Assembly (NCBI GenBank): GCA_024803745.1 | Contig: JANJXV010000004.1 | Coordinates: 43,581,358 to 43,645,357 of the forward strand | Length of the DNA: 64,000 nt | Reading direction: 5' to 3' | Source of the DNA: Megascapheus bottae | Lineage: Eukaryota; Chordata; Mammalia; Rodentia; Geomyidae | Shown here: piece after piece, positions 30,507 to 41,855 of the stretch | Layout: the number at the start of each line of letters is the position of its first letter | Position numbering within the stretch: position 1 is the first letter of the stretch | Translations under genes and position numbers: made by a program | The notes under the pieces: generated by a model | What the model saw: only the letters and a program-made list of their open reading frames with translations | Told to the model about the DNA's origin: nothing | Database searches by the model: none

Positions 30507-33065
30507 ATGGCAGGAAGTCGTAAATACTCTTCAACAAATTTGAGAATATAGAAGAAATGGATGAATTTCTAGCCTATTCACATAGCCACACTGAACCAAG
30601 AAGACCTAATCCAACTAAACAGACTTATTTTAAGCACTGAAATGGAAATGGCAATAAGAGACCTTCCATCTAAGAAATGCCCAGGGCCATATGGATTCAC
30701 AGCAGAATTTTATAAGGTCTTCAAAGCAGAGATCATATCAATACTCCTCAAGCTCTTCAATGAAATTGAAAATGAAGGCTCTTTGCCAAACTCATTCTAC
30801 TAAGCCAGTATAACCCTCATCCCCAAACCAGACAGAGATTCAACAAAGAAAGAGAACTATGTACCCATTTGTTTCATGAATATTGATGCAAAACTTCTCA
30901 ACAAAATACTGGCCAACCATCTTCAACATCTCATCAAAAAAATTATACAGTATAATCAAACAGGTTTCAACACAGGGATGCAAAGCTGGTACAACATACG
31001 CAAATCAATTACTATAATTCAACACATCAACAGGAGCAGGGACAAAAATCACATGATTGTCTAAATAGATGCAGAAAAGGCATTTGACAAGATCTAACAC
31101 CCCTTTATGCTAAAAGCTCTGGAGAAACTAGGAATCCACGGAACATTCCTCAGTGTAATAAAGGCTGTGTATGACAAACCCACAGCTAGCATTATACTTA
31201 AGGGCAAAAGTTAAAGCCATTCCCTCTAAAAGCAGGAATGAGACAAGGATGCCCACTCTCTCCACTCCTTTTTAACATATTATTAGAATTCCTAGCCAGA
31301 GCAATAAGGTAAGAAGCAAGCATAAAGTGGATCCAAATAGGGTAAAAGGAAGTAAAATTTTCCCTATTTGCAGATTACATGATTTCTTATTTAAAGAACC
31401 CTCTAGACTCCTCCCCGAAGTTCTTTAAGCTGATTCAAAACTTTGGAAGGTAGCACAGTATCAAGTTAACCCTCAAAAATCAACTGCTATCCTATATGCC
31501 AACAGTGAGAGGAACAAGGCAACAATCAGGAAAGCAACTCCTTTTGCAATAGCCTCAAAGAAAATAAAGTACCTAGGAAATAACTTAACTAAGAATGGAA
31601 AGGACCTTTATGATGAAAACTTTAGAACCCTAAAAAGGAAATTAAAGCAGAACTGAGGAAATAGAACCTCCCATGCTCCTGGATTGGAAGAATCAACAAC
31701 ATGACAATGGCAATCTTCCCAAGGGCTGTCTACAAATTCAGTGCAATACCCATCAATATCCCATTGTCATTCTTTAAAGAAATAGAAGAGGCAATCCCAA
31801 ATTTTATATGGAATAATGAAAGACACCATATAGCAAAAACACTTCTTAGCAGAAAGAACAGTGCAGGAGACACTATTACAGAGCTATAATGACCAAAACA
31901 GCTTAGTATTGGCACAAGAACAGGCCTGAAGACCAATGGAATAGAACTGAGGACCCAGATATTAAACCACAGACCTATGGCCAACTAATTTCTGATACGG
32001 GAGCCAAAAAAATATAATGGAAGAAAGACAGCCTCTACAACAAATGGTGCTGGCAGAATTGGTCAAGCACCTGTGGAACACTAAAGTTGGATCCTTCTTT
32101 GTCACCCTGCCCTAGGATTAACTACAAATGGATCAAAGACCTTGACTTAAAAGCCGGTACACTGAAAAAAACGAAGGAATTGGAGATACAATAGGTATCC
32201 TTGGCACAGGTCAAAACTGTCTTAATAGGGACCAAGAAACAGAACAAATCAAAGAAAGGCTCTATAAGTGGGAATGTATTAAATTGCAGAGCTTCTGTAT
32301 GGCAAAGGATATAGCTAGCAAATTAACTAGAAACATTACAGAGTGGGAGAAGATCTTCTCTAACTGTGCAACGGACAAAGGCCTCATATCTAAAATATAT
32401 CAACAGTCCAAAAAATTAAATAACTCCAAAACTAATCTGCAAAGAAACAACCATCCCATTAAAACATGGGCCAAAGACTTACAGAGCATACTCTCTGAAG
32501 AAGAAATAAAAGTGGCCTATAGACACATGAAGAAATGCTCAACATCTCTGGCCATAAAAGAAATGCAAATCAAAACAACTTTAAGATTCCCCCTCACTCC
32601 AGTTAGAATGGCCTGGATCAAGAAATCTAATGACAACAGATGCTGGAGGAGAGGTGGCCAGGAGGGATCACCACTACACTGTTGGTGGGAATGCAAGGTC
32701 ATTCAATCACTATGGAAAGCAATATGGCAGTTCCTCAAAACACTATAAACAAAGAGCTCCCCTATGACCCAGCAATTTACCCAATTATCCACAAACAAGG
32801 ACATACTAAATCCACTAGCACAACGATGTTCATTGCAGCTCTATTTACCATAGCAAAGATATCGAGCCAACCCAGATGACTCTCAGCTAATGAGTGGATC
32901 AACATGAAGTGGTATTTTATAGAATTCTATGCTGCTATCAGAAAGAATGACATTGCCCCATTTGTAAGGAAATGGAAAAACTTAGAAAAATTCATATTAA
33001 GTGAACTAAGCCTGTCTGAAAAGAACATAGGCTTAATGATTTCCCTCATTTTTCATAATCAGTAG
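30507..33065 (+). pseudogene. L1 ORF2 lacking the endonuclease domain
   Basis: After only a handful of codons from the ATG at 30507, the sequence jumps at about 30520 to the pre-RT linker ([13 protein letters not shown]). About 1.2 kb, including the whole apurinic-like endonuclease, is absent. RT motifs remain in broken frames: [39 protein letters not shown]. At the catalytic box the second Asp codon is TAC (31376-31378), giving FADY where active elements have FADD. The Cys knuckle is still seen as CWRRGGQEGSPLHCWWEC with the second Cys changed to Gly. The natural stop is at 33065. Confidence 0.85.
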
Positions 33066-33479
33066 AAACCTGGGGCTCTCCTACCAGAGATTTACAATAG
33101 AACAAAATCTAGATACATAACGCCATATAGTATGATGCTAAATGTAAGGACCTCCAGGATACAGAAAGAAAAGCCATATAATGAGTGAATGTCGTCCATA
33201 ATGTACTATGTTATCTCTTTTGCTGTGCCTTGGTTATCTCATATTGCTACAATATTTCACCTTGTTATCTGATAAATTTCATATGTGCTTAATTTGTTAT
33301 TTGAAATTGGATAGGGTAGGGGAGAAATCAAGATGAGGGAGCATGCAGGGGAGCGGCAAATGGGGACCATGACATGAAATTTGGGATCAATGTTTGTGAA
33401 GTATTGTACCTTCTATCTGGTGAATATAATGTAACCCTACTATTAATTACAATAAAAATATATGGAAAAATATTATATT

Positions 33480-34092
33480 TACTGGAATAGATTACTAGAT
33501 AGATGATAGCCAAGAATAATACCTAGTTTCTAACCCTGGTGAAGCCACTAAGGTTTATTTATATTACAAAAGTATAAAATATTATCTCAAGTTTTTTTTT
33601 TAAGAATAAGGTGTTAGCCAATATGCACCTGATAGGTTTTAAAACTCTACTATTTGGATATACTTTGCAAAATAGAGTATAGTAGTGAAGTGTGGACTTA
33701 ACCATACACAACTGAAGTGCAAAAAAACTAAAGGAAGAACACTAAGCAAGCAGTGTGTGGACTGAGTGCTGAAAGCAGAGTAAGAGAAAAGCCAAAAGCT
33801 TGTCTTTAGAGAGAAAAGGGCTGCACTTCAGACTGCACATATCCGAAGGCTTAGTGACTGATTGAGAACAGAAAAAGTTGTCAGAAAGAATCTTAGGTTC
33901 AGAGAAACTGGGTCTCTTTATATAGTAGTTGTAATTGAATTCTTGGTCAGGAACCAGGAGAAAATTTTCTCTTTAGAACAAAAGTAACGGGAAAACAAAA
34001 TGGATCTGTAGATACCTCTGGTGGTAAGTAAAAATGAAATTAAACTAGAAATGATAAGAAAAGAAAGAAATTACTGTCCTGTAAAGGCAAAT
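33480..34092. other. Unassigned sequence
   Basis: No gene or identifiable repeat. Confidence 0.45.
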
Positions 34093-34480
34093 TAAATTTT
34101 ATTTTATTTTTAATAGTATTTTTATTGTAATTAATAAAAGGGTTACATGACAGTTGCCAGACAGAAGGTGCATTAATTCACATACATTAATACCCTTTCA
34201 CATGTCATGTCCCCATTACCCTCCCCTACCAATTTCAAATAACCAAATACAAATATATCCAATATATCAGATAACAAAGTGAGATACTGTAAGAATATGA
34301 TATAGCCAAGGGACAGCAAAAGAGATGAGAGATAACATAGTACTTTAAGAACAACAATCATTCATTATATGGCTTTTGTTTCAATATCCTGGAGGTCCTT
34401 TCACTTAGCTTCTTACTATATGGCCTTATGTATCAAGGTTTTGCTCTATTTCAAATGTCTGCTAGTAGAGCCCAAGGTTT

Positions 34481-36568
34481 CTACAGATTATGACAAATGA
34501 GGGAAACCATTGAGCCTAAGTTCCTTTGAGTCTGGATTACTTCACTTAAAATGATTTTTTTCTAAGTCTTTGCATTTCCTAACAAACAGGGTTGATGTCG
34601 TTTTTTCTGACAGCAGCATAGAATTCCATTGTGTACAAATACCACATCCACTCATCAACTGAGGGACATCTAGGTTGGTTGCAAATCTTTGCTATGGTGA
34701 ATAATGCTGCAATGAACATTGTGGTGCTAGTAGATTCACTATGCCCTAGTTTCTGGATGGTTGGGTAAATGCCAAGTAGTGGAATTGCTGGGTCATAGGG
34801 GAGCACTATGTTTAAACTTTTGAGGCACTGCCATACTGCTTTCCATAGGGTTGAATGAGTTTGCACTCCCACCAACAGTGTAGTAGTGACCCCTCCTGGC
34901 CACATCCCCTCCAGCGTCTGTTGTTATTCATTTTCCTGATCCTGGCCATTCTAACTGAAGTGAGGTGCAATCTTAGCATTGTTTTGGTTTACATTTCTTT
35001 TATGACCAGGGATGTTGAGCATTTCTTCATGTGTCTATAGGCCATTCTTATTTCTTCTTCAGAGAAGACTCTGTTTAACTATTTGGCCCATTTTTAAATG
35101 GGATGGTTGTTACTTTGGAGATTAGTTTTGGGGTGATTCAATTTTTTGAGTTGTTGATGTATTTTAGATATGAGGCCTTTGTCCGTTGTTTGGTTGGTGA
35201 ATATCTTCTCCCACTCTGTAGGCTTCCTAATTAATTTACTAGCTATGTCCTTTGCCATACAAAAGCTCCACAGTTTAATGCAGTTCCACTTATCCAGCCT
35301 TTCTCTGATTTGTTGGGATTTTTGGTCCTTATTAAGAAAATTTTGACCTGTGCCAAGGAGGCCTAGTGTATCTCCAATTCCTTCTTGTAAAGTTTTCGGT
35401 GTGTCAGCTTTTACCTCCATGTCTTTGATCCATTTGGATTTAATTCTAGTGCAAGGTGATAAAGAAGGATCCAACTTTAGTTTTCTGCAGGTGCTTAACC
35501 AGTTCTGCCTGCACAACTTGTTGAAGAGGCTGTCTTCCTTACATTCTATTTTTTTTGGCTCCCTTGTCAAAGATTAGATGGTCATAGGTATGTGGTTTAA
35601 TATCTGAGTTCTCAGTTCTATTCCATTGGACTTCAGGCCTGTTCTTGTGCCAGTACCAAGCTGTTTTGATAATTATAGCTCTGTAATAGAATCTAAAGTT
35701 TCGTACTGAAATTCCTCCGGCGCTGTTCTTTCTGCTAAGAAGTGTTTTTGCTATAAGGGGTCTTTTATTATTCCATATGAAATTTTGGATAGCCTCTTCT
35801 ATTTCTTTAAAGAATGACATTGGGATATTTATGGGTATTGCGTTGAATTTGTAGAGAGACCTTGGCAAGATTGTCAATTTCACGATGTTGATTCTTCCAA
35901 TCCAGGAGCATGGGAGGTTTTTACATTTTCTTAGTTCTGCTTTAATTTCCTTTTTCAGGGTTTTAAAGTTTTCATCATAAAGGTCCTTTACATTCTTAGT
36001 TAAGCTAATTCCTAGGTACTTTATTTTCTTTGAGGCTATTGCAAAAGAGTTGCTTTCCTGACTGTTGCCTCGTTCCTCTCACTGTTGGTATAGAGGAAGG
36101 CAGTTGATTTTTGTGGGTTAATTTTATACCGTGCTACCTTGCCAAAGTTTTGAATCAGCTCAAGAAGTTTGGAAATGGAGTCTATAGAGTTCTTTAAATG
36201 CAGAATCATGTCATCTGCAAAGAGGGATAGTTACACTTCCTCTTTCCCTATTTGGATCCCCTTTATGCTTTCCTCTTGCATTATTGCACTGGCTAGGAAT
36301 TCTAATACTATGTTAAAGAGGAGTGGAGAGAGTGGGCATCCTTGTCTTGTTCCTGATTTTATAGGGAATGGCTTTATCTTTTCTCCGTAAAGTATAATAC
36401 TAGCTGTGGGTTTGTCATACACAGCCTTTATTATATTGAGGAATGTTCCATCTATTCCTAGTTTCTCCAGAGCTTGTAACATAAAAGGGGTGTTGGATCT
36501 TGTCAAATGCCTTTTCTGCTTCTATTGAGACAATCATGTGATTTTTGTCCTTGCTATTGTTCATGTGG
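34481..36568 (-). pseudogene. L1 ORF2, 3' half (RT palm to C-terminus)
   Basis: Reading right to left: [39 protein letters not shown], then SLFADDM with both catalytic Asp codons intact (36210-36221). These are followed by [42 protein letters not shown]..., LLGTGQNFLNKDQKSQQIRERLDKW, the Cys-knuckle region and MWYLYTMEFYAAVRKND. Several frameshifts divide it into frames of 60-160 codons. The natural stop is at 34481. Confidence 0.87.
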
Positions 36569-38442
36569 AACCAAACCAACATTTCAAAAAATTCTGAAAG
36601 ATGATCTACATATGGAAAACCAAAATAAATGCAATACAGAGAAAGAAATGGCACCTAATATCATACCATATAAGTTCCACAAGGACTGTCAAGACACAGG
36701 CCCTAATGAAAGCTTTTAAAATGGTAGGAACTAATAAATATCTCTCAGTCCTAACTCTCAATATCAATGGACTTAACTCTCCAATAAACAGCATAGTCTG
36801 TCTAGTTGGATCAAAAAGCAAGATCCATCTTTCTGCTGTCTTCAAGAGACACATCTTACCCAAAAAACCAAACATTTTTTGAAAGTGAGAGGTTGGAATA
36901 AACTATCAAGCTAATGGCCCCCATAACAGGCTGGACTTGCCATCCTCATATCAGATAAAATAGATTTCAAACGAAAATTAGTGAGAAAAGACAAAGAAGG
37001 TTACTACATACTACTAAAGGGATCTTTCCTCCAGGAAGACATAACAATCCTAAATATTTACACACCCAATCCCGGAGCTCCGAACTTCATCAAGCAAACT
37101 TTACTTTCACTGAAACCATACTTAGATTGAAACACAGTGATTATGGTGACTTTAACACACCACTCTCACCTATGGACAGATCACAAGGCAAAAACTCAAC
37201 AGAGAAACCTTAGAATTGAACAACTATATAGACCAACTAGATCTAACAGGCATCTGCAGAATATTCCACCAACAACAACACAATACATGTTTTTTTCAGC
37301 AGCATATAGAACATTTTCCAAAATAGACCACATCTTAGGCCATAAAACAAACCTGGACAGATTCAGAAACCCTGAAATTATTCCCTGCATGCTCTCAGAC
37401 CACAAAGGCATCAAATTGGAACTGAACACACATCTCCACCAACGAAAACCCTGTAACTCATGGAGACTGAACAACACATTGTTGAATCACCAATGGGTCA
37501 TCGAAGAGATCAGAACAGAAATCCAACAGTTCATGAAATTTAACAATAAGGAGAACACAAAATACCAGCTCCTTTGGGACACGGCAAAGGCAGTACTCAG
37601 AGGAAAATTTATAGCTCTGAGTGACTATAACAACAAGTTGGAAAAATCACAAACCAATGAGTTAATGTGTCACCTAAAGCTCTTGGAAAAAGAGCAACAA
37701 ACGAACCCTAATCCCAATAGAAGGAAGCAAATTATTAAAATCAAAGCAGAATTAAATGATTTTGATTCCAAAAAAAACTATAGACAGAATCAACAAATCA
37801 AGGAGTTGGTTCTTTGAAAGAATTAACCAAATTGACAAACCCTTAGCAAATCTTACCAAAAAAAGAAGTGATCACACCCAAATAAACAAAATCACAGATG
37901 AGAATGGTAATATCAATAAAGAAATTACCAAGATCCAGAGCATCATACGGGAATACTTTTCAAACCTTTATGCAAACAAATTTGAGTATCTAGAAGAAAT
38001 GGATGAATTCCTAGCCAATATTAACATACCCAAACTGAACCAAGAAGAGCTGTCCCAACTAAACAGGCCTATTTCAAGCACTGAAATAGAAATGACAATA
38101 AGAGACCTTCCACCTAAGAAAAGCACAGGGCCAGATGGATTCACAGCTGAATTCTATAAGGTCTTCAAAGCAGAGCTCACACCAATACTCCTCAAGCTCC
38201 TCAACGAAATTGAAATTGAAGGTTCTTTACCAAACTCATTTTATGAAGCCAGTATTACCCTCATCCCCAAACCAGACAGAGATTCATCAAAGAAAGAGAA
38301 CTATAGACCTATTTCTTTGATGAACATCGATGCAAAACTTCTCAACAAAATAAAGGCCAAGTGTCTACAACAACTTATCCAAAAAATTATACACTATGAT
38401 CAAACAGGATTCATCACAGGGAGAGAAAGCTGGTTCAACATA
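36569..38442 (+). pseudogene. L1 ORF1 C-terminus and ORF2 5' half (endonuclease, start of RT)
   Basis: 36569-36680 is the end of ORF1 ([13 protein letters not shown]...ENQNKCN). ORF2 starts at ATG 36721 (MVGTNKYLSVLTLNINGLNSP). Endonuclease blocks follow with frameshifts: CLQETHL-like text, the GDFN motif near 37145 (frame broken by a missing base), YRTFSKIDHILGHKTNLDRFRN, then SDHKGIKLELNTHLHQ. The 229-codon frame 37756-38445 is clean RT N-terminal sequence: [84 protein letters not shown]. It ends at the inversion boundary. Confidence 0.87.
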
Positions 38443-38661
38443 TAAATTTTAAAAGAAAAAAGCTAATATTCAACATATAAAAAACCTTAAGAAATGAAGG
38501 AAATGTAAATAATGACTTTAATAATTAAGTAATGTTTATTGTTGTTTAAAAGTTGTTTATAGAAGTTCAATGAGCCAATTACTAAATATGTTGGGATGAT
38601 ATAGAAACAAGACCATAAATTATTTCTTAAGAATTTTTGTAATAAAGCAAATTCATTATTT

Positions 38662-38795
38662 GTGTCTCCAATTAACCACTAGGAAACAGGAAGTGTGTCT
38701 GTGGCTCAGGGGTAGGACCATAGCCTTGAGCAGAAGAGCTCAGGGACCGGTGCCAGGAGCAGAGTTTAGGCCCCATGACTGACAAAAGAAAACAA
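38662..38795 (+). mobile_element. Composite SINE right module (family B, 5'-truncated)
   Basis: GTCTCCAATTAACCACTAGGAAACAGGAAGTG, CTGTGGCTCAGGGGTAGG, CTTGAGCAGAAGAGCTCAGGGAC and the ACTGACAAAAGAAAAC tail are seen. The 7SL head is absent. Confidence 0.8.
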
Positions 38796-38910
38796 AAAGG
38801 AGAAAAGAAAATACTTACCGAAATATAATCCAAAAAACCTCTTCTCCAAATAATAGAAAATTATAATTTTCACACTGAATAATAAATTTACTAAAGTAGA
38901 AAATGAGTAA

Positions 38911-39120
38911 AGAGCCAGGAGTTTGGCCTAGTGGTAGAGTGCTTGCCCTAGCATACATGAAGACCCAGTTGGATTCCTCGGTATCACATACAGTAGAAAA
39001 AGGTAATTAAAAAAGAGAAAGCCTGAAGTGTTGCTGTGACTCAAGTGGAAAAGTAGAGCACTAGCCTTGAGAAAGTCCAAGGACAGTGCTCAAGTTCTGC
39101 ATTCAAGACCCAGAACTGGC
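38911..39120 (+). mobile_element. ID-like double-tRNA SINE (family A), tail expanded
   Basis: GAGCCAGGAGTTTGGCCTAGTGGTAGAGTGC, GTTGGATTCCTCGG, then a small insertion (AGGTAATTAAAAAAG) between the modules. TGACTCAAGTGG, GCACTAGCCTTGAG and CCAGAACTGGC follow. The A-tail has become the purine tract beginning at 39121. Confidence 0.85.
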
Positions 39121-39431
39121 AAAAAAGAAGAAAAAGGAGGAGGAGGAGGAGGAGGAAGAGGAGAAGGAGGAGGAGGAGGAGGAAAGAGGAGGAGGAGGAG
39201 GAGGAGGAGGAGGAGGAGGAGGAGGAGGAGGAGGAGGAAAGAAGAGGAGGAGGAGGAGGAGGAGAAGGAGAAGCAGAAGGAGAAGAAGAAGAAGAAGAAG
39301 AAGAAGAAGAAGAAGAAGAAGAAGAAGAAGGAGGAGGAGGAGGAGGAGGAGGAGGAGGAGGAGGAGGAGGAGGAGGAGGAGGAGGAGGAGGAGGAGGAGG
39401 AGGAGAAGGAGAAGGAGAAGAAGAAAGAAGG
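39121..39431. repeat. (GGA)n/(GAA)n polypurine tract
   Basis: 311 bases of purine on the plus strand with a single pyrimidine (C at 39274). It is mostly GGA with a GAA block near 39283-39330. Its translations (poly-Arg/Glu/Gly one way, poly-Pro/Ser the other) explain the long ORFs over it. It can form triplex or G-rich secondary structures. Confidence 0.95.
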
Positions 39432-39534
39432 TAAAAAGAATTAAAGAAGCAAAGGAACAAAATTAATGAAGTAAGGGCTCTAAACTGCATAAAGACATGT
39501 ACTGAGGGATGGGTTACAGATGTGATATATATTA

Positions 39535-39713
39535 TTTTGCCAGTCTTGGGCTTGAGCTCAGGGCCTGAGTACTGTCCTAGGACTTTCTCAAGGCTAGAGC
39601 TCTACCACTTGAACCTTCTGGCTTTTTTCTATGTATGTGGTACTGAGGAATCAACCCTGGGTCTTCGTGTATGCTAGGCAAGCACTCTACCATTAGGCCA
39701 AAGTCCCAGCCAC
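39535..39713 (-). mobile_element. ID-like double-tRNA SINE (family A)
   Basis: TTTTGCCAGTCTTGGGCTTGAGCTCAGGGCC through GCCAAAGTCCCAGCCA. CAGATGTGATAT at 39517-39528 and 39714-39725 gives a 12-bp duplication. Confidence 0.9.
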
Positions 39714-39792
39714 CAGATGTGATATTTTAATGAAAAACTGTGAAGCAAACACAGCAGTCAATACATTAAATCCAATTTAAAAATCTAAATGT

Positions 39793-39900
39793 AGGAGTTG
39801 GAGGCCTGGCTCAGTTGGTAGAGCACTAGTCAAAGAGCCAAAGAAGAAGGAATGGAGTTGAAGTCATGGTGTAACACCCAAAAGAAGAATAAAGGAAAAA
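39793..39900 (+). mobile_element. Short monomeric tRNA-like SINE
   Basis: GTTGGAGGCCTGGCTCAGTTGGTAGAGCACTAG has a tRNA A-box (TGGCTCAGTTGG). GAGTTGAAGTCATGG is a weak B box. It ends in an A-rich AAGAAGAATAAAGGAAAAA tail. It resembles a free copy of the second module of the family A/B SINEs or a separate tRNA SINE. Confidence 0.5.
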
Positions 39901-39907
39901 TATATAA

Positions 39908-40100
39908 GGGGGCAGGAGCATGTTCTAGTACTAGAGTGCTCACCTACCATGCACAAAGCCCTGGGTTGCATTCCTTGGTATCACATACATAGAAAAACAC
40001 AGAAGTGGTATTGTAGCTCAAATAGAAGAGTACTAGCCTTGGGGAAAATTCAAGGACGGTACTCAGCCCTGAGTCCAAGCCCCAGGAATGACAAAAAAAA
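39908..40100 (+). mobile_element. ID-like double-tRNA SINE (family A), diverged
   Basis: GTACTAGAGTGCTCACCTACCATGCAC, CTGGGTTGCATTCCTTGG, ACATACATAGAAAAA, ATTGTAGCTCAAATAGAAGAGTACTAGCC and CCTGAGTCCAAGCCCCAGG are present. It is followed by a short (GA)n run to 40121. Confidence 0.85.
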
Positions 40101-40121
40101 TAGAGAGAGAGAGAGAGAGAT

Positions 40122-40494
40122 AAGGAATCACTGCATAGTATTATATAATAGGTAAATATTAGTATTGTATATTGATTATATGATAAAATATAATGCAATA
40201 TATTAATTATATGTATCTACAATTAATTACTGCTAATATTAATAAGATTACAATGAAGCTGAAAGTGTTCTCTAGCCAGTTGTCTTCCTATCTGTTGTAA
40301 AGGCAACCTACGACACAGCATTCACATATCTATGATGATGGTGGCATAAATGAAACCATTGTCCAGTTGTGTAAAAATGTAGCCCATGCAACATGCACAG
40401 TACAAAATATTTCAAAATGATAATAAAATGCAATCTTACTGGTTTATATGTTTGCTAAACATATATTAGAGTATACCCCGATTTTATAACATCT
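40122..40494. other. Unassigned AT-rich sequence
   Basis: Nothing recognisable. Confidence 0.4.
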
Positions 40495-40745
40495 TGTTTT
40501 TATTGTTATTGTAAAGGTGATGTACAGAGGGGTTACAGTTACCTAAGCCAGGATATGAGTGTATTTCCTTTTGCACAATGTCAGCTCTTCCCTTGCTCTC
40601 TCCCAGCTTTCCCCCCCTAAACCTACCCACAAGTTGTATGGTACATTTTCAACACAGTGTCTAATGAGTACCACTGCTCCATTAGCCCAGCCTTTGTCCC
40701 ACGCCTTCTCTGCCTCCACGTTACTATCTCAAAGACAGATAAACT
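40495..40745 (-). mobile_element. Old L1 3'UTR fragment
   Basis: Plus-strand TATTGTAAAGGTGATGTACAGAGGGGTTACAGTTA is the reverse complement of the terminal block at 2345-2385. It is followed by a pyrimidine-rich CTCTCTCCCAGCTTTCCCCCCCT tract, the complement of the L1 polypurine tract. Confidence 0.65.
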
Positions 40746-41525
40746 GACAAGAAAAAAGGAAAACAAAATCCAAAACAGTTACTAAAAAAAAGCCCTCTTC
40801 TATCCATTCCTTGGAGTTTGTTTTGATAAATATTATTTCATATTATCATATACACATAGCTTTTGATCTTTCGTGATCCCTCCTAAGAATACTCTCCTTT
40901 GGTCTCTCTGTGTGAATGCTAAGTAAAAGAAGAACAAGTACCCTGGTACATGCTAATATGTTATTTGTGGAAACAGCCTCAGGCCAGTCCTAGAGAACAT
41001 GTTCTAGGAAGAAGGCCTGTTGTCACAGATGATAGGTTTATGCCTTTGAAGACTTTCAAGTGAGACTAGATGTAGAGGTACAAGACAGATACAAATAAGC
41101 AAAACAATATCCATGATCAAGTAGGCCTAGGCTAATGTGCTTTAGTTAAAAAAAAACCTAAAAAGAAATTTTACATGGAAAAAAGCAATTCTAAAATGAT
41201 TCTATGAGGTAGGAAAAAATGTTTTATTACAGTTGTGTAGTATGTTTACATTTTACACAGTGAAAATGTGAGAGTACAAAAGATAAAAGTTAATGAAGCA
41301 AAAAAAAGTTTACAATAAGCCATGGCTGAATGATGAAGGAAGAATTTATCTTAAAAATTTAGTGTAGTCTATGTATACACTGCTTACAAAGTCTACTATA
41401 GTGTCCAACAAAGCTCTAGGCCTTTCCTTTCATTTATCACTAACTTGCAGTCCCAGAAACTTCTCAGTCTGCAAGCTTCTTCTAGGAGAATTAGTCCCTG
41501 TGTGTGCCCAGGTTTCAATTTCTGT
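40746..41525. other. Unassigned sequence
   Basis: Nothing recognisable. Confidence 0.4.
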
Positions 41526-41529
41526 TTTT

Positions 41530-41731
41530 GCTTATTTTTTCTGGCAGTCTGGGGCTTGTACTCAGGGCCTTGGGCACTGTCCTTGTTCTTTCTCAAGGCT
41601 TTTGCCCTTCCACTTGAGCCACAGTGCCACTTCTGGCTTTTTCTGTTTATGTGATACTGGGAAATCAAACCCATGGTTTTGTGTATCCAAGGTAGCACTC
41701 TACCATACCAGTAGGCCAAGCTTCTGGCCCC
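41530..41731 (-). mobile_element. ID-like double-tRNA SINE (family A)
   Basis: TCTGGCAGTCTGGGGCTTGTACTCAGGGCC, CTTGTTCTTTCTCAAGG, CACTTCTGGCTTTTTCTGTTTATGTGATACTGG and AGGCCAAGCTTCTGGCCCC are present. The 193-codon ORF over this stretch (41371-41952) is SINE antisense, not a gene. Confidence 0.85.
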
Positions 41732-41828
41732 TGGTTCTGAATTTTTATTGTATATTTTTTATGTTTAAATGTGTTTGGGGAAAGACTCACCATGATTTTG
41801 GGACAACAGTGTTCATTATTATGTCTAA

Positions 41829-41855
41829 CTACATATATATATATATATATATATG
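41829..41855. repeat. (AT)n microsatellite
   Basis: About 12 AT units, self-complementary. Confidence 0.9.

Larger units (their letters stand above)
27885..33475 (+). mobile_element. L1 with type B 5'UTR, endonuclease domain deleted
   Basis: Type B promoter half at 27885-28230, shared UTR half at about 28900-29280, ORF1 from 29281, ORF2 from 30507 to 33065, then a 3'UTR with a purine-rich tract and an ATTAATTACAATAAAAATATATGGAAAAA end. A SINE has landed in the 5'UTR (28409-28590). I could not find a matching duplication at the two ends, so the 5' boundary is approximate. Confidence 0.87.
34102..38442 (-). mobile_element. Twin-primed L1 insertion (5' half inverted)
   Basis: 34102-36568 is minus-strand L1: A-tail at the left, 3'UTR, ORF2 C-terminus, knuckle, thumb and palm. 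36569-38442 is plus-strand L1: the ORF1 C-terminus, the ORF1-ORF2 spacer, the endonuclease and the start of RT. The plus piece ends at the GAAAGCTGGTTCAACATA motif, and the minus piece begins within a few tens of bases of that same point in the element. The two halves are therefore one L1 whose 5' part is inverted, the hallmark of twin priming. TAAATTTTA at 34093-34101 and 38443-38451 is a plausible short duplication. Confidence 0.85.

Noticed and set aside
39041..39490. 125-149-codon ORFs rich in Arg, Glu, Gly (plus) or Pro, Ser (minus)
   Set aside because: They are translations of the GGA/GAA purine tract and SINE; a triplet repeat stays open in every frame.
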